From the NCBI GenBank assembly GCA_965230495.1, contig OZ246004.1, positions 806,001 through 870,000 on the forward strand: a stretch of 64,000 nt of DNA, written 5' to 3'. The stretch comes from JACJYM01 sp965230495 (lineage in GTDB: Bacteria; Bacteroidota; Bacteroidia; Chitinophagales; Saprospiraceae). Positions within the stretch are counted from its first letter, which is position 1. Each line of letters opens with the position of its first letter. The translations under genes were made by a program, and so were the position numbers. Positions 54,601-62,990 of the stretch are shown piece by piece. The notes under the pieces were generated by a model that saw nothing but the letters and a program-made list of their open reading frames with translations, made no database searches and was not told the DNA's origin.

Positions 54601-55317
54601 AAGGGCTTTAGGAATGATCTTATTTACTTTGATATTAGGTCTCTGGACCCCATGATTTCTATTTCTCCTGCGGGATTTGAAAGCGAAGAGGAGATTGTAA
54701 TTAGATTAGATGCGAAACAAGGAAATGGTGAGCTTATAGGAGCTAATAAGGTGTACCTGCATTGTGGAGTTGGAACCATTGATACAAGTAACCCTGAAAG
54801 TTCAGCATGGTCAAACGTTGTGGGTAATTGGGGACAAGATGATGGCGTGGGTAGGATGACTAAGGTGTCTGGAGAAACGGATGTTTGGGAAATAGTGTTA
54901 ACACCTAAGACTTATTTCGGACTGCAAGATGGAGATCATCCGTATTGGTTGGCAGCTGTTTTCCGAAATGAAGATGGCAGTAAGAAAGGGACTACGGCAC
55001 CAGGTCCTATACTAAATGGTTTTGTAGCAGATAATTTGGACTTTTTTATTCAAAATCAAAGATCTCTAAATATTGAAGCACCTGTATTAAGTGATGTGAC
55101 TATATTTCCTAATCCAACTAGTGGAAATATTACAGTAGACGGTATTGATGGAAACTTTGATTTGATTATCTATGATATATATGGAAATCGCATAAAGTCA
55201 TATCTAAATATTGAAGAAGGAATTATTGATTTAGAAACTATCCCTTCAGGAATATATTCTTATCGTATTGTATATCAGACAGATATTTTTACTGGATTAT
55301 TGATACTTAATCACTGA
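51691..55317 (+). CDS. Secreted GH13 (alpha-amylase family) protein with type IX sorting domain
   Basis: A 1,208-residue secreted protein: signal peptide (1-20), an N-terminal beta-domain (about 22-150), an early-set/CBM48-like domain (VHVVGDFNNW near 290), and the GH13 barrel (about 390-800). Catalytic residues are the nucleophile Asp561 in GFRFDFTKG, acid/base Glu605 in LEHWG and the third Asp near 659 in FFDSHDE; region I is DIVLNHAFG. A second copy of the N-terminal domain recurs at about 990-1125 (KVYLHCGV, GNWGQDDGVGRMTKV). The last 75 residues are a type A sorting domain (IFPNPTSGNITVDG, IYSYRIV). It probably degrades alpha-glucans outside the cell. Confidence 0.88.
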   Translation: MRLFVAFLLAAFILPVTSFGQYVSLDPTSASGDDQVTLYFNASEGNAELEGVESVYVHHGVVTDSPNGTDWQYVKGNWGKDDGIGKMTKVEGENNLWKIDLQPSIRSYFDVPENENIFRLSCVFRSADGSAKGTSAAGQYGWGTIENNLDVYIDLNIQNYITLENPLGTESYLNEGESLNIRASASDEVSEMSISIDEGNGFVLKSMISSGSSIDYNYSTNESLTITIKIEAVINGEPLEIVRDHNIIIKKSPSVLALPDNVVAGINYHEDATKATLVLEAPEKQFVHVVGDFNNWIVNDDYLMNITPDGRYHWLELSQLEQGLEYVFQYWVDGEIKIADPYADKIADPWNDQYIEESVYPNLLEYDRTEFGIASILQTGQEEFIWDAIEDSWQRPDIDNLVIYELHIRDFIEDHSYTTLIDTLDYLKNLGVEAIELMPVSEFEGNDSWGYNPSFYFAPDKYYGTKDHLKMFIQEAHKKGMAVILDIVLNHAFGQNPMVQLYFDKSSGKPESNNPWFNREYIGPFEWGYDFNHESEYTKEFIDRVNTYWIEEFHFDGFRFDFTKGMTNYAPNGNIDGFDQSRIDILKRMSDVIWDVDPETYIILEHWGPYQEEQVLAAHGCKMWRNKSYDFVPATIGSNGANFDGIFDQSHVSFFDSHDERRIAEHCLTEGVAQGDLDIKREELMYERVKMAAAFNLLAPGPKMIWQFDELGYDIDINFNGRTGRKPYPWGANGLGYYEDELRQNIYKTYQGVLDVRKQIGAESLYQSNANHKLTGWAKRYSYDTDNIDMVLIGNFALSNQNLNPEFSQTGTWYDYFSGEEILVDNVKEPLSLKPGEWHIFTSERLSDGIPGVVEIYSNPVNISPSSFTIHDDITIVFDARKAFPDGTDGLVGVDKVYMHAGLVVNDPNSKELSYEVGNLIDDGVGEMSYIVDDKWQIKLKISDYFNVDESNDVFRIGMYFRDKDNVNLGKGFRNDLIYFDIRSLDPMISISPAGFESEEEIVIRLDAKQGNGELIGANKVYLHCGVGTIDTSNPESSAWSNVVGNWGQDDGVGRMTKVSGETDVWEIVLTPKTYFGLQDGDHPYWLAAVFRNEDGSKKGTTAPGPILNGFVADNLDFFIQNQRSLNIEAPVLSDVTIFPNPTSGNITVDGIDGNFDLIIYDIYGNRIKSYLNIEEGIIDLETIPSGIYSYRIVYQTDIFTGLLILNH

Positions 55318-55320
55318 TAA

Positions 55321-55361
55321 AAAGTTTGTTGCAGATTTGATAAAATCTGTAAATAAACTTT
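55321..55361 (+). terminator. Terminator of the GH13 gene
   Basis: Nested inverted repeats AAAGTTT (55321-55327) / AAACTTT (55355-55361) and CAGATTT (55332-55338) / AAATCTG (55343-55349), starting four bases after the stop codon and ending in a T-run. The same segment overlaps the -33 region of the tRNA-Gly promoter. Confidence 0.6.
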
Positions 55362-55390
55362 TGGTATTGATTGTTTAGTTTATATATTTG
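55360..55390 (+). promoter_or_regulatory. Promoter of tRNA-Gly
   Basis: TTTG (55360-55363) and TATATTTG (55383-55390) with a 19-base spacer match the Bacteroidota promoter consensus TTTG / TANNTTTG. CA follows the -7 box and the mature tRNA begins 34 bases downstream. One of the clearest promoters in the window. Confidence 0.6.
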
Positions 55391-55423
55391 CATCGCTTTA
55401 AGAAAATGTTCTTAAATAGATAA

Positions 55424-55496
<73 letters not shown>

Positions 55497-55549
55497 CTCT
55501 TTTATTTATAAGTGCTGTGTGATGTGTACTCTCTGATCACAGACCAATC

Positions 55550-55637
55550 GCCCGGGTGGTGGAACTGGTAGACACGCAGGACTTAAAATCCTGTTCCTAT
55601 TGCTGGAGTGCGGGTTCGATTCCCGCCCCGGGCACCA
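55550..55637 (+). tRNA. tRNA-Leu (TAA)
   Basis: A class II tRNA: acceptor strands GCCCGGG and CCCGGGC, D arm, anticodon arm with loop CTTAAAA (anticodon TAA), a long variable arm, T arm GCGGG-TTCGATT-CCCGC and an encoded CCA. It lies 53 bases after tRNA-Gly and may share its transcript. Confidence 0.95.
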
Positions 55638-55699
55638 AAACTAACCTTTCTAAAATATTGTTTCCTTAATTTTTTCTAGATATTTTATTATTGATCTCA

Positions 55700-56038
55700 T
55701 TACTTTTCGATAAGTAGTATCTCAATTGTTTTTCTTTCTTTTAAATACTTACTACATACCGAGTTTTCATCGTACGGCTGTACCTCACAAATATCTACGC
55801 AATTCTTGTCTATTACATAAGGCCTTGTCAGATCTGCACAATGAGAGATTAATTCGATAAATTGTTCTTGATTGTACTCTGTTAGAACATAATGAAATTG
55901 GCATTCTATATCTTCACCATTATATGTTTTGTACTTATCTGTTACTTGATTACATACAAAGAAGGATTTGTGTGGTTCTTCACTCTCAGAACAGGCTATT
56001 AAACAGAATGTCAATAAGATAGGAAATAATTGTTTCAT
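55700..56038 (-). CDS. Small lipoprotein
   Basis: A 112-residue lipoprotein with signal MKQLFPILLTFCLIAC (lipobox LIAC, Cys16). The mature part has five further Cys residues (FFVCNQV, ECQFHYV, SHCADL, NCVDICEV, SVCSKY), suggesting disulphides in the periplasm. No family recognised. A clear single gene by spacing, with about 150 bases to the next upstream gene. Confidence 0.65.
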   Translation of the reverse strand: MKQLFPILLTFCLIACSESEEPHKSFFVCNQVTDKYKTYNGEDIECQFHYVLTEYNQEQFIELISHCADLTRPYVIDKNCVDICEVQPYDENSVCSKYLKERKTIEILLIEK

Positions 56039-56187
56039 CTTGATTTAACTTTTATATAATATCAAGACGTTCTTTTAAGACCTGATGGTTGGTATTATAT
56101 GACTCTACATGTGGAATGATTTATCCATATTTTTAAGTAGTAGTTAGACTTTGTAGTCAATTTGTTACTTAAGTGTGAGTTGGTATC

Positions 56188-56604
56188 CTATTCTTTTCTG
56201 GTCCAGTACTGAGTTCTTCCAATAAGAGAAAACCCTAAATAGCCCCTTACTTTTAATTTACCGTCGTCTCCGAGTTTTAATTTGCACTTATAGGTTTTTC
56301 CATTTTCAGGGTCTAGAATAGTTCCACCCTTGAATTCATCCCCATCTTTTTTAATATTTTCAATAATCACTAGTCCGATAATAGGTGTTCCTTTTCTCTT
56401 TCCTTTACAATTTTCACAAACAGCATCTTTTTCGCTTATATAACTTTTAACTATTTTGGCGTAATAGATATCATCTACTTCATAAATTTCAACGACAGCT
56501 TTTTTTTCTTTGGTTTTGTCGTCATAGGTTTCCCATTGTCCTGCTATGGATTGTCCAAAAGTAATGTGACTAAAAAAGATTAATAATAAATACAGATTTT
56601 TCAT
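56188..56604 (-). CDS. DUF2147 domain secreted protein
   Basis: About 138 residues from the ATG at 56604 (MKNLYLLLIFFSHITFGQS, signal peptide); the upstream in-frame ATG adds five residues. The mature part is a DUF2147 domain: GQWETYDDKTKEKKAVVEIY, then GGTILDPENGKTYKCKLKL and RGYLGFSLIGRTQYWTR, a beta-barrel-like fold. A CxxC (CENCKG) sits in the middle. The family is common in Bacteroidota and Proteobacteria; function is unknown. Confidence 0.85.
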   Translation of the reverse strand: MKNLYLLLIFFSHITFGQSIAGQWETYDDKTKEKKAVVEIYEVDDIYYAKIVKSYISEKDAVCENCKGKRKGTPIIGLVIIENIKKDGDEFKGGTILDPENGKTYKCKLKLGDDGKLKVRGYLGFSLIGRTQYWTRKE

Positions 56605-56632
56605 AGTAATACGGTACAATTAATTAGTAAGT

Positions 56633-57100
56633 TTAATTTCTTTCCTTAAGTAGATCATCAAAGGTGATAAGCATATAAATTAAAGATAGCAATTCTGCAA
56701 TAACTCTTGCCCAATGCCAGTACCCCCATGTTCTTAAAACATATTTTAGTTGGTTTTCGTTAAAACTAGCCTCATAAAGTTGCTGATTAGTATCTTTAAA
56801 ATAGAGATAAAAAAGAGCAATCACAAAAAGGGCAAAAAAGGTTGAAATAATAGAATATTTCAGGGCATTGGATTTTTTAGAAAAACAATAAATGCTTACT
56901 CTAAAAGGTATAAGCGTAGCTGTAATGGTCATAGCAGTATAAAATTGACTTATGACAGGTCCAAAACTGGCGTAGTACGTATAAAACTCTTTATGGGGTA
57001 ATGCTTTCCAAAAGGGAACTAGTAGAACTCCTTCTGTAATTTGGCTTCCAACAAAAATGGAATAAACTACAATTGAAAGAAATATTAAAGTGCGATTCAT
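56633..57100 (-). CDS. DUF1772-like four-helix membrane protein
   Basis: About 155 residues from the ATG at 57100 (MNRTLIFLSIVVYSIFVGSQ); the open frame extends 11 residues upstream without conservation-like character. Four hydrophobic helices with the features GSQITEGVLLVPFW, SQFYTAMT and WGYWHWARVIAEL match the DUF1772 (anthrone oxygenase-like) fold. It precedes a divergent-looking gap and the Crp/Fnr gene upstream on the same strand; a regulatory link is possible but not shown. Confidence 0.6.
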   Translation of the reverse strand: MNRTLIFLSIVVYSIFVGSQITEGVLLVPFWKALPHKEFYTYYASFGPVISQFYTAMTITATLIPFRVSIYCFSKKSNALKYSIISTFFALFVIALFYLYFKDTNQQLYEASFNENQLKYVLRTWGYWHWARVIAELLSLIYMLITFDDLLKERN

Positions 57101-57251
57101 TTTTTTATTTTGTAGGTCAGATAGAACTTGCAAATAATTGCCTCCATGTGTATAAACAATCCTTTATTTGCACGTTTCATTTATTAATAATTATCTGAAC
57201 GCAAATTTTAAGATATTGTATTACTGGTACATTTACATATGTAAAGAAAAT

Positions 57252-57827
57252 TTAGGAGCTTTTTAATTTTTTTCTAATTCTACTTAATTGGGTAGGGGAT
57301 ATCCCCAAATAAGAGGCAATATGATATTGAGGAACAATGGACTCAATAGCAGGATACTTCTCTCGCATAATTAAATATCTTATGTCCGCATCTAAAAGGC
57401 CCATTTCTATTTCTTTTTGTTCTTTTTCTAAAAAATAGAACTCGGCTATTTTTCTACCTAATCTTTCTAAATCATGAAAGCGATCATATAGTTTCTCTAA
57501 TTTTCTGTAATCGGCAATAAGAATTTCACAATCTGTTAAGGCTTGTTGTGCAATTTTGTTCGGTTGATTGGTTAGTAAAGAAGTGTAAGCACCGATTAAA
57601 GAAGGGCCTACAAAAAATTGCTTATTGTATTCCTTTCCTTCCTCGTTCAAGAAAAAAGCCCTCATCACTCCCTTCTTTAAAAATCCTATGTGACAAGCAT
57701 ATTCATTTTCTCTAACAAAAAACTCTTTTCTTCCTAAACGTAACGGCTTAAAATATTTTTGCAGTTCTTGATATGTATTATCCGAAATAGGACTAATACT
57801 ATTTATATAAGATAAGAGTTCTTGCAT
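57252..57827 (-). CDS. Crp/Fnr family transcription regulator
   Basis: A 191-residue protein with a cyclic-nucleotide-binding-type jelly roll (about 20-120: RLGRKEFFVRENEYACHIGF, FLNEEGKEYNKQFF, SLLTNQPNKIAQQAL) and a C-terminal HTH (IASYLGISPTQLSRIRKKL). The Bacteroidota members of this shape often lack the cAMP-binding residues and respond to unknown signals. It may control the flanking minus-strand genes; inference from position. Confidence 0.85.
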   Translation of the reverse strand: MQELLSYINSISPISDNTYQELQKYFKPLRLGRKEFFVRENEYACHIGFLKKGVMRAFFLNEEGKEYNKQFFVGPSLIGAYTSLLTNQPNKIAQQALTDCEILIADYRKLEKLYDRFHDLERLGRKIAEFYFLEKEQKEIEMGLLDADIRYLIMREKYPAIESIVPQYHIASYLGISPTQLSRIRKKLKSS

Positions 57828-57844
57828 TTATCTGTTGTATTTTT

Positions 57845-58339
57845 TTATCCCTGATTCAATGATTCGATACTATCAATTATTTCCTGAGATAGTTTTATCA
57901 ATCCATTTTCTAATCTTTGAGATAATAAAGGAAGACTGTCAAAATTGGGCTCGTTTTCAACTATTACTTCTAAAATTGCATATTTAGGCATTTCAGTTTT
58001 GTCACGATTCCATTTAGAATCCTTTAGCAGGTTCCAGTATTCTTTTTGAATAGTTAAAGTATTTCCTAATAGCCAAATTTCAAATCTCATTTGTACATGA
58101 TTTAGTACTAATCCCAGCTTCAACTTTTTATCTTTCAGAAGTTCATTGCTGTAGTAAAAGTATGTGTAATCCATATAGCCTTGAAGAATACCAGAAAAGG
58201 AGTATTTAGAAGACAGATTTTTAATAAACGCTTGTCTTAGTTTCATTACGAACTTGACCAATTCATTATAGGCGATTAGAATATCTCCTTTCTTGAGTTG
58301 ATCTTTATAAATTTTGACGTAGTAATTCAGACTTTTCAT
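57845..58339 (-). CDS. DUF7000 family protein
   Basis: About 164 residues from the ATG at 58339 (MKSLNYYVKIYKDQLKKGDI). The patterns AYNELVKFVMKLRQAFIKNL, GILQGYMDYTYFYYSNELL and MRFEIWLLGN match a family annotated as DUF7000, helical and cytoplasmic, of unknown function. It ends 18 bases before the Crp/Fnr start, suggesting cotranscription. Confidence 0.75.
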   Translation of the reverse strand: MKSLNYYVKIYKDQLKKGDILIAYNELVKFVMKLRQAFIKNLSSKYSFSGILQGYMDYTYFYYSNELLKDKKLKLGLVLNHVQMRFEIWLLGNTLTIQKEYWNLLKDSKWNRDKTEMPKYAILEVIVENEPNFDSLPLLSQRLENGLIKLSQEIIDSIESLNQG

Positions 58340-58382
58340 AAATGCCTTTCTCAATTAGTTGATGGTTTGATCCCAGTTGATT

Positions 58383-59373
58383 TTAATTACTTAAATACTT
58401 ATGTAAATTACTCATTGTTCTTTTTTCTCTTTCCGATAAATCTGTTAATATTTTGGATGCTTCGTTTATATATCTAATATCTTCTGTTTCTCCGACTTTA
58501 AAGAACAGTTCAGAAACATGGGACCATAATTTAGCAATTTCTCTGAAGTCAATATAGGCGTTTTCAATTTCTAGGTTTTCTAATTTTTGATAACTCTCCT
58601 TTAAGAAATCTCGATACAAATTTCTGAATAGAGCTCCACCTGTTCCGGCTCTTTCCATCAATCGCGAAGTGGTTTGAAAATCACGCTTTATATTGTGGCT
58701 TTCTTTAAACCACTTTTTGATCTCAGAAGCTGTTTTAGCTATTCCTTTATAACCTATGTTCTTTATTGGTGGATTTAGGTAGTCTATTGAATTATTATAA
58801 ATGGCTTGTTTGATAGTAGTTTTTAAATCGGGTAAATCTTCGATCTGCTGGATTGTATAACTTCGATTTCTTGATGACATCGGACCCTTTTCATTTCTTG
58901 CTAATTCTAAATTTTTTAATGTAGCTTTCACCTGACAACCTTTGTTGGTCGGTATCGTTCAAGTATGCATATTTGTTGTCGAATCCATAAATAGTAGCAT
59001 AATGACCAGCGAAATGAAATTTACTAGTAAAATAGTCTAAATGATAACAATCTAATTTTAGTCCGACTGCTTTACCATTAGCCAGCTCTTCTTCAATATT
59101 TTTCCAGGCTTTCTTTAAGGAAGAAGTCTCTTTGACTTGTAGATTCAGATTTAAATTCTTACAAATATTTTCTGTAAGTAAGTCTGGTTTTATTCGTCCG
59201 CCGATAAATGGAAAATCCATAATTTTCATCCGCCAGAATAAAAACCCCAGTCCTTCACCAAGCCCAAAAAGCAACGGCTCTGATAGCTCAATTCCGATTT
59301 GCTTTAGGAGGCTACCTGTTGCTGTTGTCTCACAATGTTGTCCAACAAATGGTTTGAAGTTGTCTATTATCAT
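58383..59373 (-). pseudogene. BtrH-like N-terminal/DUF4872 protein, interrupted by a frameshift
   Basis: Two overlapping frames make one protein. The first (58891-59373) has the BtrH N-terminal domain HCETTATGSLLKQIGIELSE, LLFGLGEGLGF, KAVGLKLDCYHLDYF and HFAGHYATIYGFDNKYAYLN. The second (58383-58931) continues KATLKNLELARNEKGPMSSR and the helical DUF4872 domain. Dropping one base from the three-base run at 58941-58943 restores the expected join (DTDQQ-G-C-Q-VKATL). The family includes acyl-transfer-type enzymes of antibiotic biosynthesis, but most members have unknown roles. Either this copy is inactivated or the sequence has an indel error. Confidence 0.7.
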
Positions 59374-59436
59374 ATTGTATTTATACTATTCAAATCGAAT
59401 CATTTTCTGTACGCTAACTTTCTTATGAGAGGAATA

Positions 59437-59994
59437 TTATGTATTCTTATCCAATATTTTGTTTCGTTCATATTGGGTATGGATTAATTTCTCAAGCTCT
59501 TCAAAATTGTATTTCAGAGTGTTTGATGCTATTGAAAGTGGGGTTCCGTACATTTTCATATTTGAACGCATGAGTTTAGCTTTCAATTTACTTTTTGCCT
59601 TTGCAATATATGCTTCAGGATTCGTTACTTTGATAAGAATAAATTTGGTTGACATAACTTGTTTAGTAGCAATTTCAGATATATCATTCCATTCAATCAA
59701 CCCAATACTTGATGCATTGGAGTTATCTGTTATTCCCTTCGAGTCAATAATAAGTCCTGCTCTTTTATCAAATAGTTTTTTTAATCCAAAAGTACCTGTC
59801 ATTCCGAAAAACAATACACCTAAGATACCCACTCCTTTGACAATGATAGGATTTCGCAATAATCTAAAAGTATGCTCTTCGAAATTACTGGCATTTGAAA
59901 AAATCCAAATTCCTAAAACAACAAATAATATGGAGCCTCCTATTCCCAAGAACAACTTGTTTTTACTTAATTGTATTTCGATTCTTTCTTCCAT
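59437..59994 (-). CDS. STM3941-like membrane protein
   Basis: A 185-residue protein: EERIEIQLSKNKLFLGIGGS leads into two N-terminal transmembrane helices (about 15-33 and 50-70), followed by a PH-like cytoplasmic domain (GLIIDSKGITDNSNASSIGL, IEWNDISEIATKQVMSTKFI). This arrangement matches proteins annotated as the STM3941 family. Function unknown. It starts seven bases before the stop codon of the Ntn-hydrolase-like gene upstream, so the two are coupled. Confidence 0.75.
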   Translation of the reverse strand: MEERIEIQLSKNKLFLGIGGSILFVVLGIWIFSNASNFEEHTFRLLRNPIIVKGVGILGVLFFGMTGTFGLKKLFDKRAGLIIDSKGITDNSNASSIGLIEWNDISEIATKQVMSTKFILIKVTNPEAYIAKAKSKLKAKLMRSNMKMYGTPLSIASNTLKYNFEELEKLIHTQYERNKILDKNT

Positions 59995-60000
59995 TGTTTT

Positions 60001-61302
60001 TTAATTCCATACACTATATAATCCCCAGTAGCTAAATCCGGCTATTAAAATAACGTATATTATATTATTGGATAGTAATAAGGTCTTTATCGATCTTTTA
60101 GTTTTCCTTGATACTAATCGTTTTATCGTGAGTTGAGTTATTGGGAAAAAAGATAGTAATAGGAAAAAAGGAATGTATGATGAAGCACTGATCAGACTTG
60201 AACCATAATGCTTATAAGGAGCATCGAAATAGTAAATGTTTTTATTCGTAGCTAAGACAAAAAGATAGAATATAAGTAGCAAATTTATAAGTGAGATTAT
60301 TCCCGCAGTTTTGAGAGATATCGATGCCTGTTTCTTTAGAATGGAGTAAATACCTATTATGAGGGAAAAAAGAGCTAGTAAACTTGCCAGAATTACTATT
60401 AACACTCTTAATTCTACAGTATTTGAAGGAGTTTTATAATTGACGAGTCTTTCAAATTCTGAGTTTTTCGGAAACAATTCTGGAGTGTTTATAATATGGT
60501 CGCCTTTGGCCAACTCATCAATCAAGTTAAATTGTACAGTAGTATCATAAGAGTGATAAAAGTATAAGTTGACTAATTTCTCCTTTGTATTCCAAATGGA
60601 AGTTAGGAGTGTGCCATCTCCATTCCTGTTTCTGCATACATGCATTGCATCTGATAAAGCAGAGCAATAAGATAAGGAAGATTTTACTTCGTTAGTTTTT
60701 AAAAAATCCTCTCCATCCCTAAATCGTTTAAGTTTTCTAGCCTGTTCACTATTTGTAATAGAAGGACAAAAATTAGATAGAACATAATTCTGATCATTAC
60801 CTTCTACCAGTTTATAGGGCTCTACAATCAAATATTTACCTGAACTATCAATATAGATAAAGACATGATCAAAAAATAGACTATGGTCATGTCGGGATAT
60901 GTACTTTTCAACCTCTTCAATATTTGCACATTGGTGCAAAATATCGGTCAGGTAGTCGACTTCATTAGAGATTTTTTCTCTGTTTGGAAATGGGTTGTCA
61001 TGGATAGGATGATAGGCGACCAATCTAGAAAATGTAAGGCCTACTTCATTCATTCCTGATTGGGGAGCAGTCCTATTTGAACCGACTTGTCTTGATCCGG
61101 TAAAGGCGGCACCGTATTTATTATTTTTTTTGGCATTTTCAAACCATATTCTAGAAGTAGTTCTCCAGGCGTCTTCATTGCAACCTACCATTGTTTTTCC
61201 ATCAACGGTAATTTTATACATACTACAAGCTATAATATGCTGTTCAAACAAGGTAATGAGAAAAATGAAGGAAAGTAGTATATAAGTTTTTTTGATTTTC
61301 AT
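60001..61302 (-). CDS. Secreted Ntn-hydrolase (linear amide C-N hydrolase-like) with membrane tail
   Basis: About 433 residues from the ATG at 61302 (MKIKKTYILLSFIFLITLFE); an upstream ATG adds 15 residues without signal character. After the signal peptide, ACSMYKI places a Cys at the likely mature N-terminus, followed by TMVGCNEDAW, as in the choloylglycine/penicillin-V acylase class whose N-terminal Cys is the nucleophile. Residues 60-290 form the hydrolase domain (NEVGLTFSRLVAYHP, EPYKLVEGNDQNYVLSNFCP). From about 310 there are four transmembrane helices, an unusual addition. Substrate unknown; the active site would face the periplasm. Confidence 0.7.
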   Translation of the reverse strand: MKIKKTYILLSFIFLITLFEQHIIACSMYKITVDGKTMVGCNEDAWRTTSRIWFENAKKNNKYGAAFTGSRQVGSNRTAPQSGMNEVGLTFSRLVAYHPIHDNPFPNREKISNEVDYLTDILHQCANIEEVEKYISRHDHSLFFDHVFIYIDSSGKYLIVEPYKLVEGNDQNYVLSNFCPSITNSEQARKLKRFRDGEDFLKTNEVKSSLSYCSALSDAMHVCRNRNGDGTLLTSIWNTKEKLVNLYFYHSYDTTVQFNLIDELAKGDHIINTPELFPKNSEFERLVNYKTPSNTVELRVLIVILASLLALFSLIIGIYSILKKQASISLKTAGIISLINLLLIFYLFVLATNKNIYYFDAPYKHYGSSLISASSYIPFFLLLSFFPITQLTIKRLVSRKTKRSIKTLLLSNNIIYVILIAGFSYWGLYSVWN

Positions 61303-61389
61303 TTCATCAAAACAATTTTCGTTATGATAATAATATATTAAAATCAATCATAATATAGAGCTTATGCATAATCTTAATTATCCTATATA

Positions 61390-61842
61390 CTATTGAATCA
61401 ATACCAAGTCCAACCTTCTGATCAATCCTCCCAAGTGAGCTGTGTAGACCAGTACTAATGTATTTATAGTTAATAACACAACCAAAATGGTAGAGATCCT
61501 ACTATCAGGTTTTTCTTCTTGTAAGATACTTACCCAACCCATAATCCCTAGTAGTGCAGTAGTTCCTTGAATTATAAAAACGAACCTTCCCCAAAGTGCA
61601 TGATTTTCAACTAAATCTTGAGGATAAGTATGTAAAATTTGTTTGGTCCAATCAGCAGCTTTTGGTCCGGTAAAGTATGCCATACAAGCCAAAATTCCAA
61701 AGATTATTAATGCACTATAAGTGCCTTTCCATTGTTTACCATCTAATGGTTCTTTCCTATATGACCAGACTCGGTATACTAACCAAGGTGTTCCGATTAC
61801 AACGAAATGAACAACCATTATATGAATCCAATTCGCAATCAT
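61390..61842 (-). CDS. Four-helix membrane protein
   Basis: A 150-residue protein with about four hydrophobic helices (around 5-24, 43-58, 86-104 and 120-140). The segment YFTGPKAADWTKQILHTYPQ followed by ENHALWGR recalls DUF2231/cytochrome-b561-like membrane proteins in which such His residues can bind haem; no certain assignment. It is 40 bases from the neighbouring membrane protein gene on the same strand, so they probably form one operon. Confidence 0.65.
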   Translation of the reverse strand: MIANWIHIMVVHFVVIGTPWLVYRVWSYRKEPLDGKQWKGTYSALIIFGILACMAYFTGPKAADWTKQILHTYPQDLVENHALWGRFVFIIQGTTALLGIMGWVSILQEEKPDSRISTILVVLLTINTLVLVYTAHLGGLIRRLDLVLIQ

Positions 61843-61882
61843 ATTAATTCTATATTGAACATAGGATTTGGCCCATATATAA

Positions 61883-62752
61883 TTATTCTGCTCCCGTTTT
61901 AATTGCTTCTTTTGGATCTATTCCCTGATCTACTTTGTCATAATCAAGAGTAGACCCACCCATACTGTGTGGAATTAAATAAACCAAAGTCATCACTATT
62001 GCAGCAATCATCACGGCTGCTCTACTAATATTTTCTTTCTTTTTAGGTTTAAATCCAATAACAGCTAAAGCCAAAGCCCAAACAACCCACATAATGAGCA
62101 TTTTATTATCAGTGAAATCACCTCCAAATGGGAAACCGGTCCAATATTCACCAAAGGCACTTTTCTGTACTAAAGGCCCTAATATCATTCCACCAATGGT
62201 CATTGAAGAGAAAGCAGCTATGGTCCATTTACGCATGGTGCCATCATCAAAGATCGCACCTAATCCTGCTCGAATACCAAAAATGATCACCAAAATCATC
62301 ATGATCACATGTGGTACTAAAATATAATCAGAAACAGGGTCTTTATATCTTAATACAATATTATTCTCGCCTTTTTCAGGAATAGTAAACTCTTTACCAT
62401 CGATGAGCCCTGTAATGAAATATTCCATTTTTCCTGCAGCTGGTTGTACTGGTAGTTGAGCTATAAATTGCTTGTTTTCATCTAATCGAAAATCTAAAGA
62501 TGTAATGGCATCTTTTGTCTGATAACGCTTATAATTAAGTGTTGCCTTATAATTTACCCCATCAAAATAGGGTAATTCAATTTTTGCTCCCTGTGTTGTT
62601 TCCTGAGAACGAAGGAGTTCATACTTATGCGTTTTGCCATTATACTCCAATTGACCTTTGTATTCATATGTTGGGCCGGTACTTCTTTGATAGATCATAG
62701 CTGCCAAAGCCAAAAAAATAGCCAAAACCCATATAAGTATTTTCTTCATCAT
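61883..62752 (-). CDS. Membrane protein with N-terminal periplasmic domain
   Basis: A 289-residue protein: a signal-anchor (about 4-20), a periplasmic domain of beta character (about 25-130, YEYKGQLEYNGKTHKYELLR), then about four transmembrane helices (about 142-160, 175-195, 218-235 and 243-262). No recognised family. It precedes the four-helix protein in the same direction and is likely to act with it in the membrane. The 238 bases upstream (62753-62990) contain no feature I can call beyond AT-rich sequence. Confidence 0.6.
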   Translation of the reverse strand: MMKKILIWVLAIFLALAAMIYQRSTGPTYEYKGQLEYNGKTHKYELLRSQETTQGAKIELPYFDGVNYKATLNYKRYQTKDAITSLDFRLDENKQFIAQLPVQPAAGKMEYFITGLIDGKEFTIPEKGENNIVLRYKDPVSDYILVPHVIMMILVIIFGIRAGLGAIFDDGTMRKWTIAAFSSMTIGGMILGPLVQKSAFGEYWTGFPFGGDFTDNKMLIMWVVWALALAVIGFKPKKKENISRAAVMIAAIVMTLVYLIPHSMGGSTLDYDKVDQGIDPKEAIKTGAE

Positions 62753-62990
62753 CGTTTCGTTGTTTAATTATATTTGGTGTTTTAGGTAAAAAAACATTAG
62801 TAGCAAATATATAATTACTAACCTTGTTCACAGAAGTTTTATTCCCATTTTCTACTTAATTCTTTTGTGGTCAATTAAAATACTGATCATTAGGTTTTGT
62901 TAATATCAGTTATGTTTGGATAGTCGTTTTTCTAAATTGACTTGAAAATGTTAGTAGATAGAAAGAAATGTTGGTGATCAGAGGCTCTCC

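Noticed and set aside
59459..60004. 181-residue plus-strand frame opposite the STM3941-like gene
   Set aside because: Antisense shadow; the minus-strand frame has recognisable domains and coupling to its neighbour.
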